A stretch of DNA of 64,000 nucleotides from Pedobacter sp. PAMC26386 (GTDB lineage: Bacteria > Bacteroidota > Bacteroidia > Sphingobacteriales > Sphingobacteriaceae). Below, one piece after another: positions 20,401-29,519 of the stretch (the first letter of the stretch is position 1; each line of letters begins with the position of its first letter). The notes under the pieces are model-generated. The model searched no databases. It was not told where the DNA came from and was given only the letters and a program-made list of their open reading frames with translations. The position numbers and the translations under genes are program-made. The DNA is taken from contig CP060294.1 in assembly GCA_014302835.1 (NCBI GenBank), forward strand, positions 1,178,001-1,242,000, written 5' to 3'.

Positions 20401-21275
20401 AGTTCTTTGATTAGTTCAAACAGCGTATTTCCAGTAGTTGCCGAATGGCTGGATACAGGAAGGGAGTCATGTAAAATATCAAGTAAAGAAAGATAGGAAA
20501 CATTAAAGTGAGCAGCCATTTGATTCAAAATACTTTTTATCAAGTTCTTTTGACTGAATAAGCTTCCAGGTTCTTCTAGTAAGTAAGTTAAGATGAAAAA
20601 TGAAACTGCATGTGCAAAATCTTCGGCATCAGCTTTTACAAGTTGTTTTTGATGCTGTGCAATTTCTATATTCTTTTTATAGGAAAGAATAAGAGGAGCT
20701 TCTGCGGGAATTATGGCAGTCACTATTTTGGCTATATCCTGTTCTGATGCTTGAAAAGCAAGTCTTTTTCTAATCTCAGGCAGCCGGCCCAAACGGATGA
20801 ATAAATTCCGTAGGTTTTCCCTATCATGGTCATAAAGCTCATTTAGGATGGCTTTCCAGGTTAGCCCATGCTGAACAGCAGCTTGCCAGGGTAAAGTGCC
20901 ATTAACCAGGTAGAACTCTAAAATATACCGGTATCCTTTTTCTGCCGGCAGATTTTCAAAATCCAGACTATTCCAAATTAAAATGTTTTTTGAAGAGAGG
21001 AGAGGACCAAATAGGTCTTCCAATGCTTTTTCCAATCGTTTCGGCAATTCATTTTCTAACTCTTCGTAACATATACTCCCCAGATCAACCACGAGGCTGT
21101 CTTTTCTGATCAGTGCGCTTTCAGGAATGTTTGCTGAGAAAAAATCTCCTATAGTTTGCTGAACCTGCTGGTAATATAGCCGACTGAGTCTGTTTTGAAG
21201 TTCATAAGCCATTTCTTTCGAAAAAAAACCGACATCAAACCTCAGCTGTTGAATTGTGTAATATTCGCTGTTCAT
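17394..21275 (-). CDS. eCIS tape-measure protein (CIS_TMP, Afp14-like)
   Basis: 1293 residues. It starts with the family-typical RLSRLYYQQVQQTIGDFF and carries GNAGLVLLHPFL near the C-terminal end, both signatures of contractile injection system tape-measure proteins. The middle is long and helical with a coiled-coil segment (KRKAEEEHKILEITAKIAEQ). A low-complexity stretch of Ser, Ala and Asp lies near residues 515-545. Such proteins set tube length. The gene overlaps the upstream Afp12-like gene by 4 bp and the ATPase gene by 37 bp. Confidence 0.88.
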   Translation of the reverse strand: MNSEYYTIQQLRFDVGFFSKEMAYELQNRLSRLYYQQVQQTIGDFFSANIPESALIRKDSLVVDLGSICYEELENELPKRLEKALEDLFGPLLSSKNILIWNSLDFENLPAEKGYRYILEFYLVNGTLPWQAAVQHGLTWKAILNELYDHDRENLRNLFIRLGRLPEIRKRLAFQASEQDIAKIVTAIIPAEAPLILSYKKNIEIAQHQKQLVKADAEDFAHAVSFFILTYLLEEPGSLFSQKNLIKSILNQMAAHFNVSYLSLLDILHDSLPVSSHSATTGNTLFELIKELQLENQAPLDLNTPPHTPNPAIGLNDQLELLQYYLNEGSLPAWSVSFNRSEEELGLYFKAGIAKAPKTLRKIIFSLSHTNSTINRITGLLPISELTGFIGVLWPDQASFIEEYLHLLIRVNAKGMLKIISGDIFGAILQKMIVQYLFSTENSQIRSADFIQFSLQFLSKQCGAAVPLILDLLLPAADTPGLNDHVRIFKSLIKSPFTIFNGSGITVSKGGNSADIDAETSAVFGTTAVSPAGTIVDIDAEEEKHKNSSNQTIRLVNILHYFMQYGTMPWWGKGYSHHLPETLLKMLFDLSVSEALVVLEKAGKQPGSRKRFLWQFSDDLTYQIFSYLPDWNFATIATEIIIELIEGIVDFSQITQLSLKHIVLEAVWLSYLEMNYEAFNENCFYLNVFKSLSNYSKLVPARLNQLFNEVLISAKKEVTEFQKMRSFSSWSKNDSARIIPGTDDTKDHRDSILYQIELTIALFNSEKHNGRIGVSQSGVPASPYETLDSFLLQQQKQNDPLNIEQRQQKAIYLLEYYLSWNHLPENTPALNHKELDNMLTELLLLLYLENREVLMRILKSEKHSMNARMKIHRLFLPDHKGGDHKQLSLLLDDYIEKDALQYVQQISGNGIMENPELKPALDRLLEKARTGNTEEQLKLLLKSSPLTRYVASHYGDETMEWLIEKRSGSDQTFKQQITLVRKLILSVATNTHDYQKLKVLLNEAALFYLSGLVQAKNISSYISFTFRYLAGSFYTAASANFFHILRDKVQTATNLAPVYKDVIPPVKHELEYQLKLQEREIFLKRKAEEEHKILEITAKIAEQKLAHESLKHEEETQKRLTRLLKKGDKLYVGNAGLVLLHPFLNTYFTRLNLMEKGRFISLEARARAVHLLQYLAFKTTENPEHELVLNKILCNYPIQEPLPLEISISDEEISLSAELLQVVIERAGKLSGSSADGFSVSFLQRNGALTETDEEWTLRVDQRGYDLILQTLPWAFGMIKFQWMNKPIIIEWI

Positions 21276-24163
21276 GAAGCAGTATCTTTGAGTTCACGGG
21301 CCATTAGAAATTTACTTACTTCTTGAGCAGCAATATGAGTAGCTTCTGAAGCGGTATTTGCACTTAGATTATCCCTCCATTCAAAGTATAATTTATCAAA
21401 GACTATCATTTGTGAAAATGATAACCAGCAGAAAGATACCTTGATATGCGCAGGACATTCTTCCATAAATAGTTGGCTGGCCAGTTTTCCGAAACTATCG
21501 TCCTGAAATCTTGCGGGCCAGGAAGGGAAAACAACAGTCATTCGGAAATTATAATAATCTTCCGCTATTTCCTGCCCGTCATTTCGTTTAACCGTATAAT
21601 TAAAAGAAGGGAAAAATTCTGCATTGTTTAAATCAAATTGTTTCAGGTTGTCCATCAGACATTTCACAGCATCCTCATCAGGTTGTGGCTCATCATCCTG
21701 TTGATCACTTTCTGCTAATAAAGGTTTTTTAAAAACGCAAAGCTCTTTCAGTTTATTAAGTGTGATCGCATAACCATTGTTGGTGTATGACTTGGATAGG
21801 CCAAATAATGCTGTTATTATTGCTTCTCTTCTGGAAAAAGAATGCCAACCCAGCTGTTTAATTAATATTTGGCCATTCTCACCAGCAAAGGTAAACCCAT
21901 ACTGTTTTGAATCGAAGGCCGGTTTTAACAGTAAGTGTTCCACAATATAGAAACCCTCGCTGTCCATACTGAATTCTTTAAAAAAATTAACTGTTTTCTT
22001 TAGTGCAATCAGTGCCTCATAATCATCTTTATGTTTACTAATCATACTCCACTTATCCACTTCCTGTTCTTTGTTTTTAGCTGGCTGTTTATACAGAATA
22101 ACTGTGGTTTCGCTGTTTACAGACGGATAGGAGACAATTCGGTAATTCTTAAGTACAATAGCTGATTTAAAGAGCTTTTCTGACTGTCTTCTAAACGTTA
22201 AATTTGAGGTTAAAGAAGAATGATCCTTAATATCTATCTCCAGTTCATTTAAGTTTGACAGGATACTGAGTTCTTCGTCTCTCCAATTTAAAACGGTTTC
22301 TTCTTCTGAATTGCCAGGGTGTTTTGCTGAGGCTGTTAGTGACAATTGGTCTTTGTATTTTTCTGTGATTTTACTCAGTTTAAAACGAACATTATGCTGA
22401 ATATGAAGTAACAGGGACATTTTTTTTTCAAAGCCACTTTTGCCATCTTCCTCTGCTTCAGGCACCATATAGTTGTCAGCCTTGACTCTATCCGAAGTAA
22501 AAACAGCCAGGTTATTAAGTATCGAAGACTTCCATTGTATTTCCAGGTCATTGCGGTTAACGTGGTTCTCCCGATCATAATAAAGCTCATATAGAAATAC
22601 AGGATGTATGTGAACTGCAATATTAAAACGTGATAACATATGCTCTAATGCTCTTTTTTTTCTGTCCTTATACTGCTCATCAGTTTCGAGAAACTGACTG
22701 ACATTGCGAATAAATTCATTCGCTGGATTATTTTTGAAGTTCTCCCAATCCGCATTATTTGAAGGATTATTTTTATCTGTGAAGGCCTTCAGTATATATT
22801 TTGCGTCAGGTACCTGATATAGCGGCTGAAAAAAATAAGTGGAATCGGATATGTCATCCGTAGAAAATAGCTCACCTATTTGTGATAACTGCGCAAGCGA
22901 GTCGGCAATTAACTGCTCAAACAGCATCAGGTAGGCTTTTAACTGACGGCTTTTAGCAATAGAAGCTGGGCTTGCGGAAAATGTTCCTTCTTCTCCAATC
23001 CCATATATTGCGGGAAATAAGGTTTGAATAGACACATAGTCCTTCAGGTTCTTGTATTGTCCCAGTAGTATAGGGATTTGTTTTTTCGGCACTCCTGCAC
23101 CGGTAAGCTGTCTTTTTATTTTTTGCTCATTTTTCAGGACATCTATTCTACGGATATATAGGTTGTAAGTATCGTGGTAAAGCGTAATATCAGGATGGAG
23201 ATCGTCCATTCTCATCACCGGATAATAACCGTGATCAAATTTCAGCATACCTTTACGGTACTCTTTCCCGTCAGCAGACAGTTCTAGTTTTTTAATACTG
23301 ATCACGCCTGTCAGCCCCGAGATTGCCTTAATCAGATCAAAAGGATCAATACTGGTAATTCGTTTATGAAGTTCATGATCCGGAAGAATTCCTTTTTCCA
23401 GTAGGGGACCAGTATAAATGTCTTCAATCTTATATCCCTTTGTCAGTAGCTGTGCTTCGGTATAGTAACTCACTGCCGGACTGATTGTTCTCTCCAGTGT
23501 ATCATATATGGCGACCAGGACCTGGCTTGGGGATACATTTTTTTCGATAACGATTTCTGCCTTCAGATATACTTCTTGTGGCTTAAGTACCTGAAAACCC
23601 TCATAATTATCTCCAATGTTCCTTTTCGCCATTAGGATTGCTTGTACCTTTTGAATTAAATGGTCAAAATGTTCATTTCCAGCAGGCTCTGGTGATGTGC
23701 TAAACCTTTCAGTGAAGGTAGCAGCCGGTTTTATAATCACATTATACACCCCTTTACTATAGCTGGAAGAAAATTGTGATTTAATAGGTTCTATCCATAT
23801 ATCATCCACTTCAGGAACACTATCTATTAAGAGTTTCCTATAATCATTTACGGTAACAGGCCCAGAAGAAAGCACTTCTTCTTTTGGGAAAAAGAAATTC
23901 TGTTCCCTGTTAATCTCTCCTTTTTTATCCGCCAGGATATCAGTTATAGGAAAAGTGGTTCTGTAGCCTACATCAGTTAATGCATAACAAACATATTCTA
24001 AGATGGTGACTCCGGGATCATGTAAATTAAAATCAGACCAGTTTTTACCTGAATATTTCTGAATCAGTTCAATACCCTTTGTTCTTAGAAAATTAAAATC
24101 CAGCGCGTGCTCCAGCACCGCATCTTTTTCAATCACACTATTTTTATCTGGCTGGATTTCCAT
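21272..24163 (-). CDS. eCIS baseplate wedge protein (Afp12-like)
   Basis: 963 residues. Near residue 42 it has WSDFNLHDPGVTILEYVCYA, a motif seen at the start of eCIS/phage-type baseplate wedge proteins. Several later segments alternate strands and helices with no catalytic motif. By position between the J-like wedge and the tape measure it corresponds to Afp12. It would be part of the wedge that holds the spike and triggers sheath contraction. Full length and uninterrupted. Confidence 0.82.
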   Translation of the reverse strand: MEIQPDKNSVIEKDAVLEHALDFNFLRTKGIELIQKYSGKNWSDFNLHDPGVTILEYVCYALTDVGYRTTFPITDILADKKGEINREQNFFFPKEEVLSSGPVTVNDYRKLLIDSVPEVDDIWIEPIKSQFSSSYSKGVYNVIIKPAATFTERFSTSPEPAGNEHFDHLIQKVQAILMAKRNIGDNYEGFQVLKPQEVYLKAEIVIEKNVSPSQVLVAIYDTLERTISPAVSYYTEAQLLTKGYKIEDIYTGPLLEKGILPDHELHKRITSIDPFDLIKAISGLTGVISIKKLELSADGKEYRKGMLKFDHGYYPVMRMDDLHPDITLYHDTYNLYIRRIDVLKNEQKIKRQLTGAGVPKKQIPILLGQYKNLKDYVSIQTLFPAIYGIGEEGTFSASPASIAKSRQLKAYLMLFEQLIADSLAQLSQIGELFSTDDISDSTYFFQPLYQVPDAKYILKAFTDKNNPSNNADWENFKNNPANEFIRNVSQFLETDEQYKDRKKRALEHMLSRFNIAVHIHPVFLYELYYDRENHVNRNDLEIQWKSSILNNLAVFTSDRVKADNYMVPEAEEDGKSGFEKKMSLLLHIQHNVRFKLSKITEKYKDQLSLTASAKHPGNSEEETVLNWRDEELSILSNLNELEIDIKDHSSLTSNLTFRRQSEKLFKSAIVLKNYRIVSYPSVNSETTVILYKQPAKNKEQEVDKWSMISKHKDDYEALIALKKTVNFFKEFSMDSEGFYIVEHLLLKPAFDSKQYGFTFAGENGQILIKQLGWHSFSRREAIITALFGLSKSYTNNGYAITLNKLKELCVFKKPLLAESDQQDDEPQPDEDAVKCLMDNLKQFDLNNAEFFPSFNYTVKRNDGQEIAEDYYNFRMTVVFPSWPARFQDDSFGKLASQLFMEECPAHIKVSFCWLSFSQMIVFDKLYFEWRDNLSANTASEATHIAAQEVSKFLMARELKDTAS

Positions 24164-24181
24164 TTTTCTAATTGCTTATAA

Positions 24182-24958
24182 TTAATAATAATGTCCGTCA
24201 CTTAAAAAGCTTTCATCATCCCATAACCTGGTAACTTTGTAATCAATAAATATGGCAGTGCCATAGTTACAATTAGTTCGGAGCTGAAGCGCATAATCAT
24301 GCGTATTTTTGCTTTTCCAGCGAATACTGATTTTATTCCAGAAAAATCCATAATAAGCAGATGTCTTTCTGATTTTATTGCGAGACCCACCAAATGCACT
24401 GAGCGCATAAGCATGTAGAATGGCGAATTTTCCAGATCTTTTTCTTCCTGTACGGGCGATGACTTCGAAAGCCTGGCAATTATCCAGTCCATCAATAATG
24501 GTATGCCATTTTCCATCCGCAGCGATTCTTCCCTGCGAAAAAGTTCCTACACGCCCCTCCATTGCTGCAAACCCGTTAACATCAAGGCCGTAATCTTTAT
24601 GGCTGCGTTTTCCGATACCTATACTTCCATTCACATGGAAAAAGAAACTTGTTTTCTCTTTTAGATTATCATTCAAATCATCGGCAGCGCTAAATCTTAA
24701 TCCCGCAATCTCCTGTTCATCTTTTTCAATAAAAAAGAATGGATTTACATCATCTATACTTTTGAATAAGGTGATCAGCTTTTTGGAGACCTTACTTGAA
24801 GAGAGAATTAATCCATTTTCATTATCTTTTTCAAAGCCATCGTCATGCTTATTCAGCATCGAATCGATGAGATCTGAGAAATGGTTTTCTGTAGGGATTC
24901 CGCCATTACGAAAAAACTTCTTCAGGTCTTCGCGGCCGTGGATTTTGCTCTTAAACAT
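24182..24958 (-). CDS. eCIS-associated protein, candidate fibre or adhesin
   Basis: About 258 residues from the ATG at 24958 (MFKSKIHGREDLKKFF). A start at 24994 would overlap the upstream gene, and the shorter form follows an A-rich region with a 10-bp gap. Near the N-terminus it has RNGGIPTENHFSDLIDSML, followed by beta-rich sequence with many aromatic residues (SAYYGFFWNKISIRWKSK). It lies between two baseplate wedge genes, where a peripheral fibre would fit, and no other fibre gene is visible in the operon. Receptor binding is an inference from position and composition. Confidence 0.6.
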   Translation of the reverse strand: MFKSKIHGREDLKKFFRNGGIPTENHFSDLIDSMLNKHDDGFEKDNENGLILSSSKVSKKLITLFKSIDDVNPFFFIEKDEQEIAGLRFSAADDLNDNLKEKTSFFFHVNGSIGIGKRSHKDYGLDVNGFAAMEGRVGTFSQGRIAADGKWHTIIDGLDNCQAFEVIARTGRKRSGKFAILHAYALSAFGGSRNKIRKTSAYYGFFWNKISIRWKSKNTHDYALQLRTNCNYGTAIFIDYKVTRLWDDESFLSDGHYY

Positions 24959-24968
24959 TTTTCTTATT

Positions 24969-27900
24969 TTAATGAGGGTTAACAGTAAAGTCATATAGAT
25001 CTTCTGCGTCAGAAGGGGTATCGATATTTGTTTTGATTTCAGAAGGCTGAATGATCAATAAATCTGACCCTATGGAGAAATCTCCAATTCCAGATTTTGT
25101 AGGCTTTTCTGGTTTGGACTGCTCAATTATTGTGAGCAAATGATCATCCGCTGAGATCAGTATTGCCCCTGGTACCGAGCCTTGCAAACTATCCGTTAAA
25201 TCAACAGAGGTGTCAGTCAGTTGAGCATCCAGCCGTCCTTCTTTCTGGTTCCATACCTTAAAGAAATGTACCAGTGAAAAACCTGTGATATAATCTATAT
25301 AAGGCTGATGTTGCAGGTAATTTAAAATTTCCAGTATATAGATCTTCGACCCCATTTTAAAATCGGCTTTAGCATCATAGAGCCATGCAGAGATATATTT
25401 TTTAATATCCTGGTTCATCTGTTTGATATTGTAGCCATCGCTTTGCAATTCGTTGTCGACAGACTTAAATTTCACTTTTGCAACCACCATGATTCTTTCG
25501 TAGATAGGATTTCCTACCTCCACATTTATAAAATCTGAGACAGAGCCAGTAATAAATTTTTTAATCGCATATAAAACCGATAAACTAACCCGGGGTTCCT
25601 GACTGATAAAACTGCCATCTTCCCGCTCTTTGGGGATTACAACCAAATGAATATTTACCCCCGGCAAAATCACATGATCATGGTCTGCTGTACCATAGCA
25701 TTTCACCATCATAATCTGAGGGAAGGCATCCAGTACGGCTTGAGATATATCCAGTACAGATAGCAGGCGTTGTTTATGCCTTAATCTTTCACTTACTCTG
25801 ATATTGTATTGCCTGTCAGACTCTTTGGGGTATCCGCCAAAAGAAGGGAAAAGTTGAATCAGGTTTTTCACTGCCGGCACACTACCCCGAAAGCCTTTAA
25901 CAGACCCCTTAGGTGAAATATAAGTAGAATCAGGGAAGTTCGATTGCCCAGGTTCTCTTACTGCAATTACTGCCTGAGGAAATATAGCTATCATCTTTGA
26001 TTTTAAGGAACTTGCACAAGGTAATGATGCTCGTATCCAGTACAGATCCGGGTTAAGAATGGTGTTCCCTTTAGCTATGCCATCTGGAATTTTCAATGTG
26101 ACCACACCCGTATTCATGAAGTTATTTGTCGTATCTATCAGTACTCCGGAAGCGGGGAACTGAATCCATTTATTTTTGACTAAACAGCTCCAGTTAATCA
26201 CTTCAGGTTCATGCATTGAATGGTGCAGGTTTGCTTCTGCTAACTGAAATAAAAGAGATAGCTCCTGGTTTTCTACCAGACCGCTTAGTCCCAGGAAGAG
26301 ATTGCTTTCGTGGTTCGGCGGTGGCACAAAGAAGTTATCCTTTAGATTTTTACCATTGTAGAACTCATCATATCCAAAAGGATAAAGATGAAATAGAACA
26401 AGATCATCTTTATTATCCTGAGTACTGCCATTGATTAATTCTGAATGTTCCAGCGTATAATCAATGGAAAGTGATTTAACCACAGGGATATAAGGTGGGT
26501 TAGGAGCATCCTTCTTTTTTACGAACCTTCTGGCATTGTGTTCTGCTACTTCAATAAATGTTTTGGTATAAAGACGGTTTCCAAAAGCTTCATCTGGCTG
26601 AGTCAGTTCGACCCGTAGTGTACCCTGTTTAAAATCCTCATTAGTATCATCCAGATCCAGTTTAGGTGTATTTTCAAACTTGATCCGTTTTAAATCAATT
26701 CTATTTATGGTGGTCTGGTTTTTTAGCAGCGCTTTACCGTGAGTACTCTGGGGCTCAAATAAACTAAACAATTGTTTTTCTTCTGTTCCAGGGGTAATTT
26801 TTGAATTGGTATTGCTGCGCAGTGTTATTTTAAAAGATTCATTAGTGAATGGATATTGATAACCCTGATAATAACCTGCAAAACCATTCTCATCAGCAGG
26901 AAGATCAAACCAGTAAAATTGCAGCCGGAAATTACACAGGTAGCGGTTAAAGATATTACTGTTGTTAATATCCAGGTATGAGCCTCTGACTGGTGCAGGT
27001 CCAAAAGGTTGAAATGGAGCTTTTCCATGTAAATCAACCAGGTTGTTTCTTAGCTTGAAATGTTCAGATTCCCTCACATCTACCTTGATTGTGACCCGCT
27101 CTATGATAAAATACGACAAGAAAGTATAAGGATTATGAAAAGATGAATTATTGAGTAATAAACGCAAAGCTGGTAATTGCAAATTAAGGTCATGTCCATG
27201 CACAAGTGGATTATAGGTAGTAACTGCCTCTTCATTACTATTCATTTTGAATTTAATTTCCATGCAGCAGCTACTGGTTGCAGTAGCAGGAGCATACGAT
27301 ACGGCATAATGCTTAATGGCCACCCATCCGCTAGCTCCCGTGACAGTAACGTCAAAACTCTGATTAAGCAATTCCAGTATCAATACTCCTTTATCAACAT
27401 CTAAAGCCTTTGACATCCCGGTTACCTGTTCGTCAAATAGTACACATGAATCCGGCTTAATAAAAAACTTGATGCTGAAATTTCGCTGTCCGTCAACCTG
27501 ATAGAGAAGCGGAGAGGCAACCAGCAGCCCTATATCTGCCTGATCCATTGTTTTCTGCTGAAATGGTAATTCACTCTGATCCTCACCCAGTAATGGCCAT
27601 GGAAAAGAAGCACCATTTTTTTGAAAAGTATCAGGAACAGAAGAAGGATAATTTCCCTGATATACCTGTAATTCTTTTACATCCAGGGAACTGCCCGTTT
27701 TCCCTTTTAATTGTATTTTATTACTAATAAAAACTGTCTTCAATTCCTTAACCTGTGTCGCTGTAATTTCTACATTATTGGCTAAAGTATAAATCAGTTT
27801 CTCCTGAAACCCATCTACCTCAGTGACGATCTGCTCTCCTTTATTTAGCATAAAAGGAGTGCTGGCAGGGGCGGGTTCCACGATAAGATGGATCCTGTCC

Positions 27901-28769
27901 AGCTGCTCCTGTTTATTTTTGATGCCTATGATATCTTTATAGAAATAATCCAGATGTTTTTGCAGTAAACGGTTGACAGGTTGTTGCAGGTGGGCGTAGA
28001 GTTCTAAAAATGAAATTAACAAAGCAATATGCGGGTCAAAGATATCGCCGTCATTAGACTGAGTTTTTACATATTGTCTGGCTGTGCTTAAAAGTTTGGT
28101 GAATTTAGCTTCTAAATCTGCAACAAGGCTGTCAAAATAAGGAATAGACAGCATGACCCTTTCCCGGGTAGTGGTGCTTTTATGGAAAGGCTCGTCAATG
28201 ACTTCATAATTTCTTTCAAATACAAAACTGAATGATTGATAATCAAACTGAATCATAACCTCATCACCCAGCAGATCTATCGCATTCCTGTTATAATCAT
28301 AAAGCCGTTGCAAGTCATGAACAAACGTTTCCCTGGTGAGTTCAAAATGGTTGGATCGGCCCAGGTTATTTGCCATTTCCAGTCTTTTATGAAATTCAAT
28401 CTGCAAAACTGTAAAGCCCTGGATAAACAGGAAAATACTCTTTAAGCAGCCAGTTAGTTCCTGTTGGCTTTCAGAAAGTTTGAGTGCATTCGTCAATTTT
28501 TTATACAAATCGGTCGAAGTTCTGCTATCTATACTAGCCAGCAATGCGATTAATATTTCAATATCTGAGCTTAAAAAATCTTGCCAGTCTCCCTGAATAT
28601 TATTGGTTTCATCGTAATAATTGAACTGGCCGCAAAGTTCATAAAGCAGTCTGAACAAATCGGGCGCATCTTTCTCATCTATACCAAAATAGGAGGTATC
28701 AAGAGAAGCAAGATAACGTTCCGACTGGCTCATGCCATCTTTAATTTCGGGCTTTAGTTCTGTTGCCAT
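24969..28769 (-). CDS. eCIS baseplate J/gp6-like wedge protein (Afp11-like)
   Basis: 1266 residues. The N-terminal third is helical and the centre is beta-rich. The C-terminal third has the baseplate-J style region (GGYPKESDRQYNIRVSERLRHKQRLLSVLDISQAV, then MMVKCYG and ILPGVNIHLVVIP). This is the large wedge component (T4 gp6 equivalent, Afp11). It starts 9 bp after the gp25 gene. It is long for the family, but no frame break is seen. Confidence 0.85.
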   Translation of the reverse strand: MATELKPEIKDGMSQSERYLASLDTSYFGIDEKDAPDLFRLLYELCGQFNYYDETNNIQGDWQDFLSSDIEILIALLASIDSRTSTDLYKKLTNALKLSESQQELTGCLKSIFLFIQGFTVLQIEFHKRLEMANNLGRSNHFELTRETFVHDLQRLYDYNRNAIDLLGDEVMIQFDYQSFSFVFERNYEVIDEPFHKSTTTRERVMLSIPYFDSLVADLEAKFTKLLSTARQYVKTQSNDGDIFDPHIALLISFLELYAHLQQPVNRLLQKHLDYFYKDIIGIKNKQEQLDRIHLIVEPAPASTPFMLNKGEQIVTEVDGFQEKLIYTLANNVEITATQVKELKTVFISNKIQLKGKTGSSLDVKELQVYQGNYPSSVPDTFQKNGASFPWPLLGEDQSELPFQQKTMDQADIGLLVASPLLYQVDGQRNFSIKFFIKPDSCVLFDEQVTGMSKALDVDKGVLILELLNQSFDVTVTGASGWVAIKHYAVSYAPATATSSCCMEIKFKMNSNEEAVTTYNPLVHGHDLNLQLPALRLLLNNSSFHNPYTFLSYFIIERVTIKVDVRESEHFKLRNNLVDLHGKAPFQPFGPAPVRGSYLDINNSNIFNRYLCNFRLQFYWFDLPADENGFAGYYQGYQYPFTNESFKITLRSNTNSKITPGTEEKQLFSLFEPQSTHGKALLKNQTTINRIDLKRIKFENTPKLDLDDTNEDFKQGTLRVELTQPDEAFGNRLYTKTFIEVAEHNARRFVKKKDAPNPPYIPVVKSLSIDYTLEHSELINGSTQDNKDDLVLFHLYPFGYDEFYNGKNLKDNFFVPPPNHESNLFLGLSGLVENQELSLLFQLAEANLHHSMHEPEVINWSCLVKNKWIQFPASGVLIDTTNNFMNTGVVTLKIPDGIAKGNTILNPDLYWIRASLPCASSLKSKMIAIFPQAVIAVREPGQSNFPDSTYISPKGSVKGFRGSVPAVKNLIQLFPSFGGYPKESDRQYNIRVSERLRHKQRLLSVLDISQAVLDAFPQIMMVKCYGTADHDHVILPGVNIHLVVIPKEREDGSFISQEPRVSLSVLYAIKKFITGSVSDFINVEVGNPIYERIMVVAKVKFKSVDNELQSDGYNIKQMNQDIKKYISAWLYDAKADFKMGSKIYILEILNYLQHQPYIDYITGFSLVHFFKVWNQKEGRLDAQLTDTSVDLTDSLQGSVPGAILISADDHLLTIIEQSKPEKPTKSGIGDFSIGSDLLIIQPSEIKTNIDTPSDAEDLYDFTVNPH

Positions 28770-28778
28770 AGGGTGTTT

Positions 28779-29198
28779 TTAAATAGAGACGTTAGTACCT
28801 TCTGCCAAGTAAAATGGATAAACAATATTGTGCCTGGTATTGGTCGTAATTACTGTATATTGTATATGCATGTGGACTAAGCCATCTAAAGTGGCTTCCT
28901 GTAAAATCTCTGCCTGATGGAATCTGATCCTTGGTTCAAAATTTAATAAAGCCTGTCCGATCAGTTGGTTTAATTCAGTAATCAGGTTCGAACTCAGTTG
29001 TTCAAATACCATCTTTTTAAGGTTACAACCAAATTCAGGCTGCATGATCCGCTCACCCGGAGTAGTACCCAATATGATATGTATGCTTTGCTCAATATCC
29101 TTTACTCCAGAAGCCATCCGGTTCGTATTATTTATCCGGTCAAATGCGGGAGGGAAACTCCAGCCACGCCCTAAAAATGTTCTTTCTTCCTGTTCCAT
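28779..29198 (-). CDS. GPW/gp25-family baseplate protein (Afp9-like)
   Basis: 139 residues with the gp25 signature: an N-terminal FLGRGWSFPPAFD, then DIEQSIHIILGTTPGERIMQPEFGCNLKKMVFE, including the conserved GER and P-EFG residues. gp25 joins the wedge to the tube-sheath interface and is thought to start sheath polymerisation. It begins right after the PAAR gene (1-bp gap). Confidence 0.93.
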   Translation of the reverse strand: MEQEERTFLGRGWSFPPAFDRINNTNRMASGVKDIEQSIHIILGTTPGERIMQPEFGCNLKKMVFEQLSSNLITELNQLIGQALLNFEPRIRFHQAEILQEATLDGLVHMHIQYTVITTNTRHNIVYPFYLAEGTNVSI

Positions 29199-29199
29199 T

Positions 29200-29502
29200 T
29201 TATCCTCCTATTAAAACTGTTGGACAGCCTATTGCAATTGTACCGCCATGGGCTGTTGTATCTCCCATACGTGCCGCTGGTTTACCACAGAGTAAAACTG
29301 TTGCCGATCCTTTGATGATAGAATCGGGCGGACCAACACATACCGCCATATCACCAAGTACGGCTGCTATAAGTTTTCCTATAATTACAGTCGGGGCGCC
29401 AGGGCCAGTAACCGGGCCGCCAACATGTGGGATTGGAGGAAGACCTGGTGTAAGCATAGGACAAGTATGCAGATCGGTAATTCTTGCGGCCATTGTTCCC
29501 AT
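29200..29502 (-). CDS. PAAR-domain spike tip protein (Afp10-like)
   Basis: 100 residues, glycine- and proline-rich, with PAAR-type features: CP near residue 15, GGPVTGPGAPTVIIGKLIA, LLCGKPAARMGDTTAHGGTI. The histidines and cysteines are positioned for the zinc site at the cone tip. It would sharpen the VgrG-like spike, and no C-terminal toxin extension is present. It sits between the spike and gp25 genes. Confidence 0.93.
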   Translation of the reverse strand: MGTMAARITDLHTCPMLTPGLPPIPHVGGPVTGPGAPTVIIGKLIAAVLGDMAVCVGPPDSIIKGSATVLLCGKPAARMGDTTAHGGTIAIGCPTVLIGG

Positions 29503-29519
29503 ATTATCTTTTGTTTATG

